A stretch of DNA of 64,000 bases. Origin: Kumtagia sp044326205. GTDB lineage: Bacteria > Pseudomonadota > Alphaproteobacteria > Rhizobiales > Rhizobiaceae. Positions within the stretch are counted from its first letter, which is position 1. Each line of letters starts with the position of its first letter. The DNA lies in contig NZ_JBIRCY010000016.1 of assembly GCF_044326205.1 (NCBI RefSeq), positions 1 to 64,000 on the forward strand, written 5' to 3'. The translations under genes and the position numbers were made by a program. The notes beneath the pieces were generated by a model that saw only the letters and a program-made list of their open reading frames with translations, did not search any database and was not told the DNA's origin. This document shows, in pieces, positions 29,285 to 37,416 of this stretch.

Positions 29285-29920
29285 ATGACCCACACGCTCA
29301 CCGCCGCCGATCACGACCGCATCGCCCAGGCAATCCGCGAGGCCGAAGCGGAGACTTCGGGCGAGATCTACTGCGTGGTCGCGCGTTCCAGCGACAGTTA
29401 TTTTTATCCTGCCGCGTTCTTCGTCGCCCTGGCGGTCGTGGTTGCCAGCCTTATCGCTGCTTTCGCGCTCGAATATTGGTGGGTCTCGATCCGGCTTCCC
29501 GTCTTCTGGGCCGCCGTCGCGCTGGCGCTCGCCGCCGCGTGGCTGGTGCTGCTGCTTGCGCCAGGGTTCCGGATGCATTTCGTGCCACGCCGGCTGCGCT
29601 ACCGGCGCGCCCATGACAACGCGCTGAAACAGTTTCTGGCGCGCAACGTCCACATCACCACGGAACGCACGGGCGTGCTTGTCTTCGTGTCGCTGGCGGA
29701 GCGCTATGCCGAAGTGGTTGCCGACGCCGGCATCAATGCAAAGGTACCGCAGCAGACGTGGAACGGCATCGTCGGCGAACTCGTCTCCCATGCGCGCGGC
29801 GACCGGCTGGCCGACGGCTTCGTCTCGGCCATCGCCGCCGTCGGCGCGTTGCTGTCGACGCATTTTCCGCACCGCGCCGACGACGCCAACGAGCTCGACG
29901 ATCATCTTGTGGAAATCTGA
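29285..29920 (+). CDS. Second TPM-domain membrane protein (DUF-type, TPM C-terminal partner)
   Basis: The 211-residue protein starts at ATG29285, one base after the previous stop. The N-terminal 35 residues resemble the TPM start (ADHDRIAQAIREAEAETSGEIYCVV). Two transmembrane helices follow (about 42-65 and 70-95), and then a TPM-like segment (VHITTERTGVLVFVSLAERYAEVVADAGI). It completes the lemA-TPM-TPM operon, which probably works at the cytoplasmic membrane. Confidence 0.85.
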   Translation: MTHTLTAADHDRIAQAIREAEAETSGEIYCVVARSSDSYFYPAAFFVALAVVVASLIAAFALEYWWVSIRLPVFWAAVALALAAAWLVLLLAPGFRMHFVPRRLRYRRAHDNALKQFLARNVHITTERTGVLVFVSLAERYAEVVADAGINAKVPQQTWNGIVGELVSHARGDRLADGFVSAIAAVGALLSTHFPHRADDANELDDHLVEI

Positions 29921-29998
29921 CGGCGTTTTCCGCGGCTTCCGCCACGGTATACTTTCTGTCGCTTGCAATGGCGGGCGGGCGTTCTAAACTCAATCGTC

Positions 29999-30505
29999 AT
30001 GACCACGCTTACCATCGATATCCGCAGAGCCGAGCCGCGCGACGCCGAGGCGATCGCCGAGGTTCATCATGCCGCGTGGATGGGCGCCTATGCCGGCATC
30101 ATTCCGCACAAGGCGTTGATGAAGATGGTCAACCGGCGCGGCCGTGACTGGTGGGCCAACGCCATCCGCCGCGCAGCGACCGTCATCGTTGTCGAAATCG
30201 GCGGCGAGGTCGCCGGCTACACCACGATCGGCCGCAACCGTGCCCGCGAATTGCCGCAGCAGGGTGAGATCTACGAACTCTATTTGAAGCCGGAGTACCA
30301 GGGCGTCGGTCTCGGCAGCAGGCTTTTTTCACTCGCCCGCAAGAGGTTGGCAGACCACGGCCTCAAGGGGCTGGTCGTCTGGGCGCTGGAAGAGAACCGA
30401 AACGCCGTGGCGTTTTACGCTGGCGCCGGCGGTCGTGACGTTGCGGAAGGGGTCGAGGTCTTCGACCAGAAGGCGCTGAAGAAGGTCGCCTTCGTCTGGG
30501 ATTGA
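29999..30505 (+). CDS. GNAT family N-acetyltransferase (RimI-like)
   Basis: The protein has 168 residues from ATG29999 (MTTLTIDIRRAEP), the family-typical start. The acetyl-CoA motif is LYLKPEYQGVGLGSRLF, followed by a strand-helix pair (LVVWALEENRNAVAFYAGAGG) typical of GNAT closing elements. The likely substrate is an amine or protein N-terminus. No context fixes it. Confidence 0.9.
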   Translation: MTTLTIDIRRAEPRDAEAIAEVHHAAWMGAYAGIIPHKALMKMVNRRGRDWWANAIRRAATVIVVEIGGEVAGYTTIGRNRARELPQQGEIYELYLKPEYQGVGLGSRLFSLARKRLADHGLKGLVVWALEENRNAVAFYAGAGGRDVAEGVEVFDQKALKKVAFVWD

Positions 30506-30512
30506 CGGCGGG

Positions 30513-30708
30513 CTAAGCTGCAGATCCCATTCCTGGCGGTTTTTCGCCGATTCTCCCTCGCATCGGCAATGACCTTGCGTGTTTCGGCATCTGCTTGGGC
30601 ATGAGATACGACACTGCGACCTCGACATCGGTCAGTCCGCGCCTGATGCCGTCGATGATTTCAAATCTATGATTGACGTAAGCGGCGACCGCGCCGCCAG
30701 CGAGGATT
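30513..30708 (-). other. Possible coding remnant next to the nitroreductase gene
   Basis: A minus-strand frame ending at 30513 reads as a plausible protein segment (FEIIDGIRRGLTDVEVAVSYLMPK), different from the shadow-like sequence elsewhere. It resembles short DNA-binding antitoxin segments, but no start codon is convincing, and the frame continues into nitroreductase DNA. It may be a decayed small gene or chance. Confidence 0.2.
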
Positions 30709-31425
30709 TCATACAGCCAGCAAGGAATCTGCGAGCGCTTTCTGCGGCAATCGTTGCGGAGCCGTGTCGATGAACGTGACGGTCTCATCGAGCGGCGCCC
30801 GGCCCGAGCGGATATAGGGCTCCGTGACGTCCTCGTAGCCGATCGACATGCCGCAGAACAGCATCTGCCCTTCGGGCGGCGACAGGATCTCCGCGACGGT
30901 CTTGCGATAAACCGACCACGCCATCTGGGTGCAGCTATGCAACCCCTCGCCGCGCAGCAGCAGCATGACTGTCTGCAGATACATGCCGACGTCGGACCAT
31001 TGCGGCCTGCCCAGGTCGCGGTCGATGTAGCAGAACAGGGCGGCGGGCGCGCCGAAACAATCCCAATTCGCGGAAGCAGCCCTCTGGCTTGCCTCCCAGT
31101 CGCCGTCGGCGATGCCGAGCGCGCTGTAGCGCTCATGGCCGAAGCGGGACCGGCGCTCGCGGTAGGGAGTCTCCATGTCGGCCGGGTACATCTGGTACTC
31201 ACGTTCGTCCCAGGGGTCGTGCGCGGTGACGCGTTTGCCGGCGCGCTTCTTCAGCTCGGCCAGCGGCGCGCCGGTCAGCACGTAGATGTTCCATGGCTGG
31301 ATGTTCGATCCGGACGGCGCCCAGATCGCGGCGGACAGCACGCGCTCCAGCACCGCCTTCGGGATGGGCCGGTCGGTGAACTTGCGCACCGCCCGCCGGG
31401 TCGTGACCGCTTCATACACGTCCAT
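30709..31425 (-). CDS. Nitroreductase family protein
   Basis: This 238-residue flavin-dependent enzyme has the N-terminal nitroreductase motif (VTTRRAVRKFTDRPI) with the conserved Arg pair for FMN phosphate, IWAPSGSNIQPWNIYVL for FMN binding, and the C-terminal MSIGYEDVTEPY region. It should use NAD(P)H to reduce nitroaromatics, quinones or related compounds. It stands alone, divergent from ppa, with a short inverted repeat upstream that may be its operator. Confidence 0.9.
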   Translation of the reverse strand: MDVYEAVTTRRAVRKFTDRPIPKAVLERVLSAAIWAPSGSNIQPWNIYVLTGAPLAELKKRAGKRVTAHDPWDEREYQMYPADMETPYRERRSRFGHERYSALGIADGDWEASQRAASANWDCFGAPAALFCYIDRDLGRPQWSDVGMYLQTVMLLLRGEGLHSCTQMAWSVYRKTVAEILSPPEGQMLFCGMSIGYEDVTEPYIRSGRAPLDETVTFIDTAPQRLPQKALADSLLAV

Positions 31426-31744
31426 GATCGTTCACCTTCTGGTTTCTTGGCTCCAGCAACCAAGAAGTACCAAATTCGAGATGAGCCGGTCCATTCTGCG
31501 GGTGTTCGTAGGCACACCCCATTTGGTCAGACAAAGCCATACCGACGTCGAGCATATCTAAATGAGAAGCGTGGCTACCTCGCTCCCAGTGACCAGGGTT
31601 GCGAATAGTAGCCGGGGCTTCTGCCTATGACTGCTCGCTGCTCATCGGCAGCGGCAAGTGGCGGTGTGCGGCAAAGCGCGTCATCCCATTGCGTCGCCCC
31701 GGCGAGCCGGCTATCGGTCAAGCGACAGCAAGGGAACCCCAGCC
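31426..31744. promoter_or_regulatory. Divergent intergenic region between nitroreductase and ppa
   Basis: These 319 bp hold no convincing gene. TTCTTGG (31444-31450) and CCAAGAA (31460-31466) form a perfect 7-bp inverted repeat with a nine-base loop, 20-40 bp upstream of the nitroreductase start, a plausible operator. AAGGGA near 31734 serves as the ppa ribosome site. Nothing else of note was seen. Confidence 0.45.
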
Positions 31745-32278
31745 ATGCGCATCGAAGCCATTCCGACCGGCAAGAATCCACCAGAGGACGTCAACGTCAT
31801 CATCGAGGTGCCTGTTGGCGGCGAGCCGATCAAATACGAGATGGACAAGGAGGCTGGTACGCTGTTTGTCGACCGCTTCCTGCACACGCCGATGCGTTAT
31901 CCCGGCAATTACGGTTTTGTGCCGCACACACTGTCGGGCGACGGCGATCCGATCGACGTGCTGGTCTGCAACACGCGCGAGCTGATCCCCGGCTGCGTCA
32001 TCAATGTCCGGCCGATCGGCGTGCTCGTCATGGAAGACAATGCGGGCCAGGACGAGAAGGTCATTGCCGTGCCGTCGCCGCATCTCACCAAGCGCTACGA
32101 GAAGGTCAGGAACTATACCGACCTGCCGCAGATCACACTCGACCAGGTTGCCCACTTCTTCGAGCACTACAAGGATCTGGAGCCCGGCAAGTGGGTGAAG
32201 ATCGAAGGCTGGCACGACGCCGACCACGCGCGGCAGATGATCGTCGAGGCCATCGAGCGAGCGAAAGCGGCGAAGTAG
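31745..32278 (+). CDS. ppa: Inorganic pyrophosphatase
   Basis: The 177-residue family I soluble enzyme hydrolyses pyrophosphate, driving biosynthetic reactions. The start ATG31745 gives the canonical beginning (MRIEAIPTGKNPPEDVNVIIEVP). The metal-binding signature DGDPIDVLV lies near residue 65, and a Lys/Tyr-rich active site (VDRFLHTPMRYPGNYGFVP) precedes it. The length matches bacterial family I enzymes. It stands alone. Confidence 0.97.
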   Translation: MRIEAIPTGKNPPEDVNVIIEVPVGGEPIKYEMDKEAGTLFVDRFLHTPMRYPGNYGFVPHTLSGDGDPIDVLVCNTRELIPGCVINVRPIGVLVMEDNAGQDEKVIAVPSPHLTKRYEKVRNYTDLPQITLDQVAHFFEHYKDLEPGKWVKIEGWHDADHARQMIVEAIERAKAAK

Positions 32279-32314
32279 CGGCCTTTACCGTCGCGGCTCG
32301 CCAACCCAGTCCGT

Positions 32315-32914
32315 TCAATTCTCCTGCCGGTCGAATTCCGGCAGGGCGACGTCGCCACCGACCAGAACGCGCTCATCGGCTCCGCAGGCAAAATCACGCG
32401 CCTGCTCGTCGGCGATCTTTCGCGCCGTCTCGTTGGCCTTGGGGTTGCCGCTGGCGACGACCAGCCCGATCGTGCAGCCTTCGCCGACGCCGATCTGGCC
32501 GACCTTCTCGACCACCAGCACCTCGGTCTTCTTGTCGCTGTCTTCCGGGTCGTTGCTGACGAACCAGCGGTGGATCGTCGCCACCGGCACCTCGCGTGCG
32601 CCATCCACCTCGATGCGCCATTCGATCTTCGGCCCGGCGGCGTTGAAGGCCGGAAAGCTCTCCCAGACATGTTCGGCGCCGGTCGGCGGAAAACCGTAGA
32701 AGATGGATTCGCGCAGGTCGCCTGTGTAGAAAATCACCGGATAGCCGCGCCAGCCCGGACACACCAGATTGGCGAAGTTACCGCCCTCCTCGTTCGACGA
32801 GAAGGTCGAGCAGGTCTTTTCGAAATCGATGTCGGTGTATTCGCTTTTCATCTCCGCCGCGCCGGCTGGCAGGCCGAGGGCGGCGAGGGTCAGGAGGATG
32901 AGAAGGTTTCGCAT
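32315..32914 (-). CDS. Exported hypothetical protein
   Basis: The 199-residue protein has a clear Sec signal (MRNLLILLTLAALGLPAGAAE). The mature part is acidic, with Cys in KTCSTF, LVCPGW, EGCTIG and DFACGAD that could form two disulfides. It includes a PGWRGYPV motif. I recognise it as a rhizobial-type conserved exported protein without known function. It converges on ppa. Region 32915-33195 upstream holds nothing else. Confidence 0.75.
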   Translation of the reverse strand: MRNLLILLTLAALGLPAGAAEMKSEYTDIDFEKTCSTFSSNEEGGNFANLVCPGWRGYPVIFYTGDLRESIFYGFPPTGAEHVWESFPAFNAAGPKIEWRIEVDGAREVPVATIHRWFVSNDPEDSDKKTEVLVVEKVGQIGVGEGCTIGLVVASGNPKANETARKIADEQARDFACGADERVLVGGDVALPEFDRQEN

Positions 32915-33195
32915 TGCCGTTCATCCCGCATCTGGCAGAACTGCTTCGAGCCTAAAGCAAGCAGTTCTGAAAGAAAACCGGAGGGACGGATCGAGGGTGG
33001 TTGCTCGGCAGGCCGGCGAAGCGAAACGAAGCCTCATGGTCAGCTCGCGAGCGGTCCGCGTCGGGCCAAAACGCAATTCTTTGTTGTGGTTTTACGCTAT
33101 CTCGTTGAAATGCCTTTATCTTCCAGACATGACGTGCTTTCTGCCGCGGTTCGATCCGATGCAGGCGCCGTGCTTTTGTGCCTGCAAAAACCCAA
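32915..33195. other. Intergenic region without an evident gene
   Basis: About 280 bp between the exported hypothetical gene and the DUF167 gene. It is somewhat AT-rich near 33080-33130. No hairpin, repeat or start/ribosome-site pair stood out. It probably contains the promoter of the exported protein gene. Confidence 0.4.
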
Positions 33196-33516
33196 TCAGG
33201 ACAAAGGCTTGGACAGTGCGCCCAGGATAGAGGCTAGGGAAGATGGCTCCGCCTCGATCCGCACCGTCTTCAGGCGCGACGTCTGACCGGTAATCACTGA
33301 AACTTTCGAGCGGGCGACGCCAAAATGGCCTCCGACGAGCCGTTCCAGCGCCGCATTGGCGGCGCCTTTTTCCGGCACCGCCCGCACCTTGGCCGCCAGA
33401 TAGGAGCGGCCGTCCGCCGCCGTCTCGATTCCGCTGAACTGGTCTGCGGACGCTTTCGGCGTAAGCCGCACGAACAGGTCCAGACCGCCATCCCGCTCGC
33501 GATAAAACGCAGACAT
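33196..33516 (-). CDS. DUF167 (YggU family) protein
   Basis: The 106-residue protein shows the DUF167 pattern: FVRLTPKASADQF, LAAKVRAVPEKGAANAALERLV and the late segment VSVITGQTSRLKTVRI. Its role is unknown, although the family is often next to yggT, as here: it begins 9 bp after the yggT stop. Both genes probably form one operon. Confidence 0.9.
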   Translation of the reverse strand: MSAFYRERDGGLDLFVRLTPKASADQFSGIETAADGRSYLAAKVRAVPEKGAANAALERLVGGHFGVARSKVSVITGQTSRLKTVRIEAEPSSLASILGALSKPLS

Positions 33517-33525
33517 TCCAGAGGG

Positions 33526-33816
33526 TCAGACGACCATCGGGGCTATGGTGGTCCACAGGAACTGGCGCAGGAAATAGATGATCAGAAGCACGATGATCGG
33601 CGAGATGTCGATGCCGCCGAGGTCGGGCAGCATGCGCCGGATCGGCGCCAGGACCGGCTCGGTGACTCGGAACAGGAAGGTGCCGATGGTGTTGACGAAC
33701 TGGTTGCGCGAATTGACGACGTTAAACGCATAGAGCCAGGAGAAGATCGCCGAGGCGATCAGGAACCACCAGTAGATTCCGAGGGCTAGATCCACCGTCT
33801 GGATGAGGGCGAGCAT
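33526..33816 (-). CDS. YggT family integral membrane protein
   Basis: The protein has 96 residues from ATG33816 (MLALIQTVDLALGI), with AAAGGAGAA upstream; the longer frame starting further upstream is rejected. It has two hydrophobic segments (about 5-30 and 65-90) around the conserved middle TEPVLAPIRRMLPDLGGIDISPI, the YggT hallmark. The family has been linked to osmotic tolerance and to septum placement. The role here is not fixed. DUF167 follows. Confidence 0.92.
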   Translation of the reverse strand: MLALIQTVDLALGIYWWFLIASAIFSWLYAFNVVNSRNQFVNTIGTFLFRVTEPVLAPIRRMLPDLGGIDISPIIVLLIIYFLRQFLWTTIAPMVV

Positions 33817-33942
33817 AAAATTCTCCTTTGGTCCGCCGACATGTAGCCATTGGCCGGATTGGGAACAAGCCGTTTCCGCCGGCCTCGGCGCGGCAGGCGG
33901 TACCCGCCGCCCGCAGCAACCACAAAACGCCCGCACTCCTGC

Positions 33943-33972
33943 TTGACAGGCGCTGCCCTGCCTGCACATAAC
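33943..33972 (+). promoter_or_regulatory. Probable sigma-70-type promoter of tRNA-Ala
   Basis: A perfect TTGACA -35 (33943-33948) is followed by CATAAC at 33967-33972 with 18-bp spacing. The predicted start is about 10 bp before the mature tRNA. Confidence 0.6.
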
Positions 33973-33989
33973 ACCGCCATTCGCCGAAC

Positions 33990-34065
<76 letters not shown>

Positions 34066-34773
34066 TTCGGCGGTGATATCCAATTGCTTTTATTTTGCTT
34101 TTGGCGGAAATGTAGGGATCATCCCGTCATTCTTCCCCCATCTCGGCGGCTCGCGGTGTCTGCAAAAATTCGGAGATGATCGAAGAGGGCGCCACGCTTG
34201 AGGCCGATCTGGCGACCGCTCCGGCCTTGCGAAGGATCTGACGATAGGCCGGACCTGGCGTCAGACTGCGGAACCCTGTCGGCAGCGGTTAACAATTATC
34301 ATTTGAACTGTTTCGTTCAGAGACAGTTAACCATATTGGGCGACCGCTGTTCGCGTCTGGTTTTGAGGCCTGTAGCCATCCCGCGACTCAGATAGCGCGG
34401 GAGCTGGCCGGGCTCACTGCACACCACCACTGGCGAACTCTGGCAACATATCGCCAGTGTTGAGGTGAGCCCGGCCACCTGCTTGTCGAAAGTCCGCCGG
34501 TCCATAACCCACCCCGACCCATGCCCGGCGATCCCTTCTTCCCGATTTGGTACATCGGGTGCCAGCGATTGGCCGGCCGACCCTTGCGATGCATATGCCG
34601 TGCCAGAGTGCTTCTGGCGTCTTTCCGGAATCGGGACGTCGCGCCTCGACCAAAAGCGCTGGCTCCCGCGCCTGCGGGCGGGCTTGCACCGTGCCGCAGT
34701 ATGACTGCTAGGCGCTGCGCTTGACGCCATCAAACATTCGTGTCGTAACCCGCCGAAACACGCCGGGGACCGG
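34066..34773. other. Gene-free structured region between tRNA-Ala and aroK
   Basis: About 700 bp without a convincing gene. Nested perfect inverted repeats lie at 34406-34417/34465-34476 (12 bp, GGCCGGGCTCAC) and 34428-34436/34451-34459 (9 bp, CACTGGCGA). A further hairpin CCCGCG/CGCGGG lies at 34380-34401. AT-richer DNA near 34285-34335 may carry the aroK promoter. No integrase or tRNA-end duplication was noticed, so an integrated element is not supported. Confidence 0.5.
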
Positions 34774-35370
34774 ATGGAGACGGAAGCAGCGATTTCGGCG
34801 GACGACCGCAGGCACGGCATGCGCGAAAAGCTCGCCGGCCGGTCGATCGTGTTCGTCGGACTGATGGGCGCCGGCAAGACGGCGATCGGCCGCAAGGTCG
34901 CGGCGCTGCTCGACCTGCCGTTCATCGACAGCGACCAGGAGATCGAGCAGGTGTCGCGGATGACCATCCCCGAATTGTTCGAGCGTTATGGCGAACCGGA
35001 GTTCCGGGCGCTGGAGCAACGGGTTATCCAGCGCGTGCTCGAGACAGGACCACAGGTGCTGTCGACCGGCGGCGGGGCGTTCATGAACGCGCAGACGCGC
35101 GGGCTGATCGCCGCGCAGGCGGTGTCGATCTGGCTGAAGGCCGATCTTGACGTGCTGTTTGCCCGTGTCGCCAAGAAGCAGAACCGGCCGCTGCTGAAGA
35201 CGGAAGACCCAAAAGCGACGCTGCGTAAGCTGATGGACGAACGCTACCCGATCTATGCCGAGGCCAACGTGACGGTCTACACCCGCGACGAACGCAAGGA
35301 CGTGATCGTCGGCGAGGTGCTGGACGCGCTGGCTGGCCATCTGGGGCAGGGGACACGGAATGACGGCTGA
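34774..35370 (+). CDS. aroK: Shikimate kinase
   Basis: The 198-residue enzyme phosphorylates shikimate at the 3-hydroxyl on the route to chorismate. Walker A is GLMGAGKT near residue 30, the shikimate-binding DSDQEIE follows, and the lid/adenine region RPLLKTEDP lies near residue 145. ATG34774 gives a 15-residue extension before the alternative ATG34819. aroB overlaps its end by 11 bp, so both steps of the pathway are translated together. Confidence 0.95.
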   Translation: METEAAISADDRRHGMREKLAGRSIVFVGLMGAGKTAIGRKVAALLDLPFIDSDQEIEQVSRMTIPELFERYGEPEFRALEQRVIQRVLETGPQVLSTGGGAFMNAQTRGLIAAQAVSIWLKADLDVLFARVAKKQNRPLLKTEDPKATLRKLMDERYPIYAEANVTVYTRDERKDVIVGEVLDALAGHLGQGTRNDG

Positions 35371-36481
35371 CGGCATCGAGACAGTCAAGGTGGCGCTGGG
35401 TGAGCGCGGCTACGACATTTTGATTGGCTCCGGCCTGCTGGACCGGGCGGGAGCGGAGCTTTCGGCGCGCCTGCCCGGAGTGCGCGCCGCAATCGTTACC
35501 GACGAGAATCTTGCCACCCATCACCTCGGACGCCTTACCTCCAGTCTAACGGCTGCGGGCGTCAAGGCGACGCCGATAGTGCTGCCGCCCGGCGAGAAGA
35601 CCAAAAGTTTTGCCGCCTTGCAGGACGTCGTCGACAAGGTGCTGGAGGCGAGGCTGGAGCGCGGCGATGTCGTCATCGCGCTGGGCGGCGGGGTGATCGG
35701 CGACCTGTCCGGCTTCGCCGCCGGCATCGTGCGGCGCGGCATGAATTTCGTTCAAATTCCGACCTCGCTGCTCGCGCAGGTGGATTCTTCCGTCGGCGGC
35801 AAGACCGGGATCAATACGGCGCGGGGAAAAAACCTTGTCGGCGTGTTCATGCAGCCGAGGCTGGTGCTGGCCGACACGGATGTTCTGGACACGCTGCCGG
35901 AGCGCGAGTTCCGCGCCGGTTATGCGGAAGTCGCCAAATACGGGCTGATCGACCGGCCGGAATTCTTCGCCTGGCTGGAAAAGAACTGGCGCGAGGTTTT
36001 TTCAGGCGGACCGGCGCGCACCTATGCGATTGCCGAATCCTGCCGCGCCAAGGCCGACGTCGTGGCGCGCGACGAATTCGAGACCGGCGACCGTGCGCTG
36101 CTCAATCTCGGCCACACGTTTGGCCATGCGCTGGAGGCGGCGACGCGATACGACGGCACGCGGCTGGTGCATGGCGAGGGCGTGGCAATCGGCATGGCGC
36201 TGGCGCACCGCTTTTCGGCGCGTATGAATCTCGCCAGCCCGGACGATGCGGTTCGGGTCGAGAGACATCTGGCGACGGTCGGGCTGCCCTGGCGCATCTC
36301 CGACATTCCCGGAGAAATGCCGGACGCGGACGGGCTGCTCGCTTATATCGCGCAGGACAAGAAGGTGTCACGCGGCGCGCTGACCTTCATCCTGACGCAT
36401 GGCGTCGGAAAGTCCTTCATCGCAAAAGACGTGCCGGCATCGGAAGTGCTGTCGTTCCTCAAGGAGCAATCGGGGGGATGA
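35360..36481 (+). CDS. aroB: 3-dehydroquinate synthase
   Basis: The 373-residue enzyme converts DAHP to 3-dehydroquinate, using NAD and a divalent metal. NAD-binding is seen in GGGVIGDLSGFAA, followed by QIPTSLLAQVDSSVGGKTG. Metal ligands lie in the NLGHTFGHALE and HGEGVAIGM motifs. It overlaps aroK upstream and the CorC-like gene downstream (ATGA), forming a tight operon. Confidence 0.97.
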   Translation: MTADGIETVKVALGERGYDILIGSGLLDRAGAELSARLPGVRAAIVTDENLATHHLGRLTSSLTAAGVKATPIVLPPGEKTKSFAALQDVVDKVLEARLERGDVVIALGGGVIGDLSGFAAGIVRRGMNFVQIPTSLLAQVDSSVGGKTGINTARGKNLVGVFMQPRLVLADTDVLDTLPEREFRAGYAEVAKYGLIDRPEFFAWLEKNWREVFSGGPARTYAIAESCRAKADVVARDEFETGDRALLNLGHTFGHALEAATRYDGTRLVHGEGVAIGMALAHRFSARMNLASPDDAVRVERHLATVGLPWRISDIPGEMPDADGLLAYIAQDKKVSRGALTFILTHGVGKSFIAKDVPASEVLSFLKEQSGG

Positions 36482-37392
36482 ACGAGCCGGAGCTGCTGGC
36501 CGGAATCCTGATCGGGGCGGGCGGCGCTCTTGTTCTCGTCGCAGTGCTGTGGCTGCTGCGAAAACCCTTGATATTGGCCTTCAGCCACCGAAAACCCGAG
36601 CTGCCGGCGCCGCCGGAAGAACCGGCCGTTTCGGAGGAAGAGGCGCGCAAGGAGGCGGAAGCGGCCCAGCAGGACAGGGCGCGCATGGACGCGCTCCGCG
36701 ATCTCAGCGAGCTCGAAGTGTCTGATGTGATGGTGCATCGCACCGACATGCACTCGATCAATGCCGACAATCCCACGGAGGCAATCGTGCGCGAGATCAT
36801 CCGGAGCCCGCACACGCGCATGCCGCTGTGGCGCGGTTCGCTGGACAACATCGTCGGCGTCGTCCACGCGAAAGACCTGGCGCGGGCGCTGAGTGAGGCC
36901 GGCAACGATTTTTCGCAGATCGACATCATGAAGATCGCGGCAAAACCCTGGTTCGTGCCCGACACCACCTCGCTGAAGGACCAGCTCGACGCCTTCCAGC
37001 GCCGCAAGGCGCATTTCGCCATCGTGGTCGACGAATATGGCGAGGTGGAAGGGCTGATCACGCTGGAGGACATCATCGAGGTTATCGTCGGCGACATCGC
37101 CGACGAGCACGACATCGACGTGCAAGGCGTCAAGCAGGAGGCCGACGGTTCGGTTGTGGTCGACGGCTCGGTGGCGATCCGTGAATTGAACCGCGCACTG
37201 GGCTGGGACCTTCCCGACGAGGAAGCGGTGACGATCGCCGGGCTGATCATCCACGAGACGCAGTCGATCCCTGAGGAAAAGCAGTCCTTCACCTTCCACG
37301 GGAAACGGTTCTTCGTGATGAAGCGCGAGAAGAACCGGATCACCAGGATCAGGATCAGGGCAGCGGCCGCGCAACTCAATCAGGCGACGTGA
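36478..37392 (+). CDS. CorC/HlyC-type CBS-pair protein lacking the CNNM domain
   Basis: The 304-residue protein has one N-terminal transmembrane helix (about 6-27), a Pro/Glu-rich linker, a CBS pair from about residue 80 to 210 (starting LEVSDVMVHRTDM), and the CorC_HlyC C-terminal domain. Rhizobial homologues at this locus are normally about 430 residues with a multi-helix CNNM (DUF21) domain before the CBS pair. Here that domain is absent and no remnant separates it from aroB. CBS pairs bind nucleotides. The full-length family is linked to Mg2+/Co2+ handling. Whether this short form still affects transport is uncertain. Confidence 0.88.
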   Translation: MNEPELLAGILIGAGGALVLVAVLWLLRKPLILAFSHRKPELPAPPEEPAVSEEEARKEAEAAQQDRARMDALRDLSELEVSDVMVHRTDMHSINADNPTEAIVREIIRSPHTRMPLWRGSLDNIVGVVHAKDLARALSEAGNDFSQIDIMKIAAKPWFVPDTTSLKDQLDAFQRRKAHFAIVVDEYGEVEGLITLEDIIEVIVGDIADEHDIDVQGVKQEADGSVVVDGSVAIRELNRALGWDLPDEEAVTIAGLIIHETQSIPEEKQSFTFHGKRFFVMKREKNRITRIRIRAAAAQLNQAT

Positions 37393-37416
37393 CCGTCGCC
37401 TGACAGGCAAAGGTCC

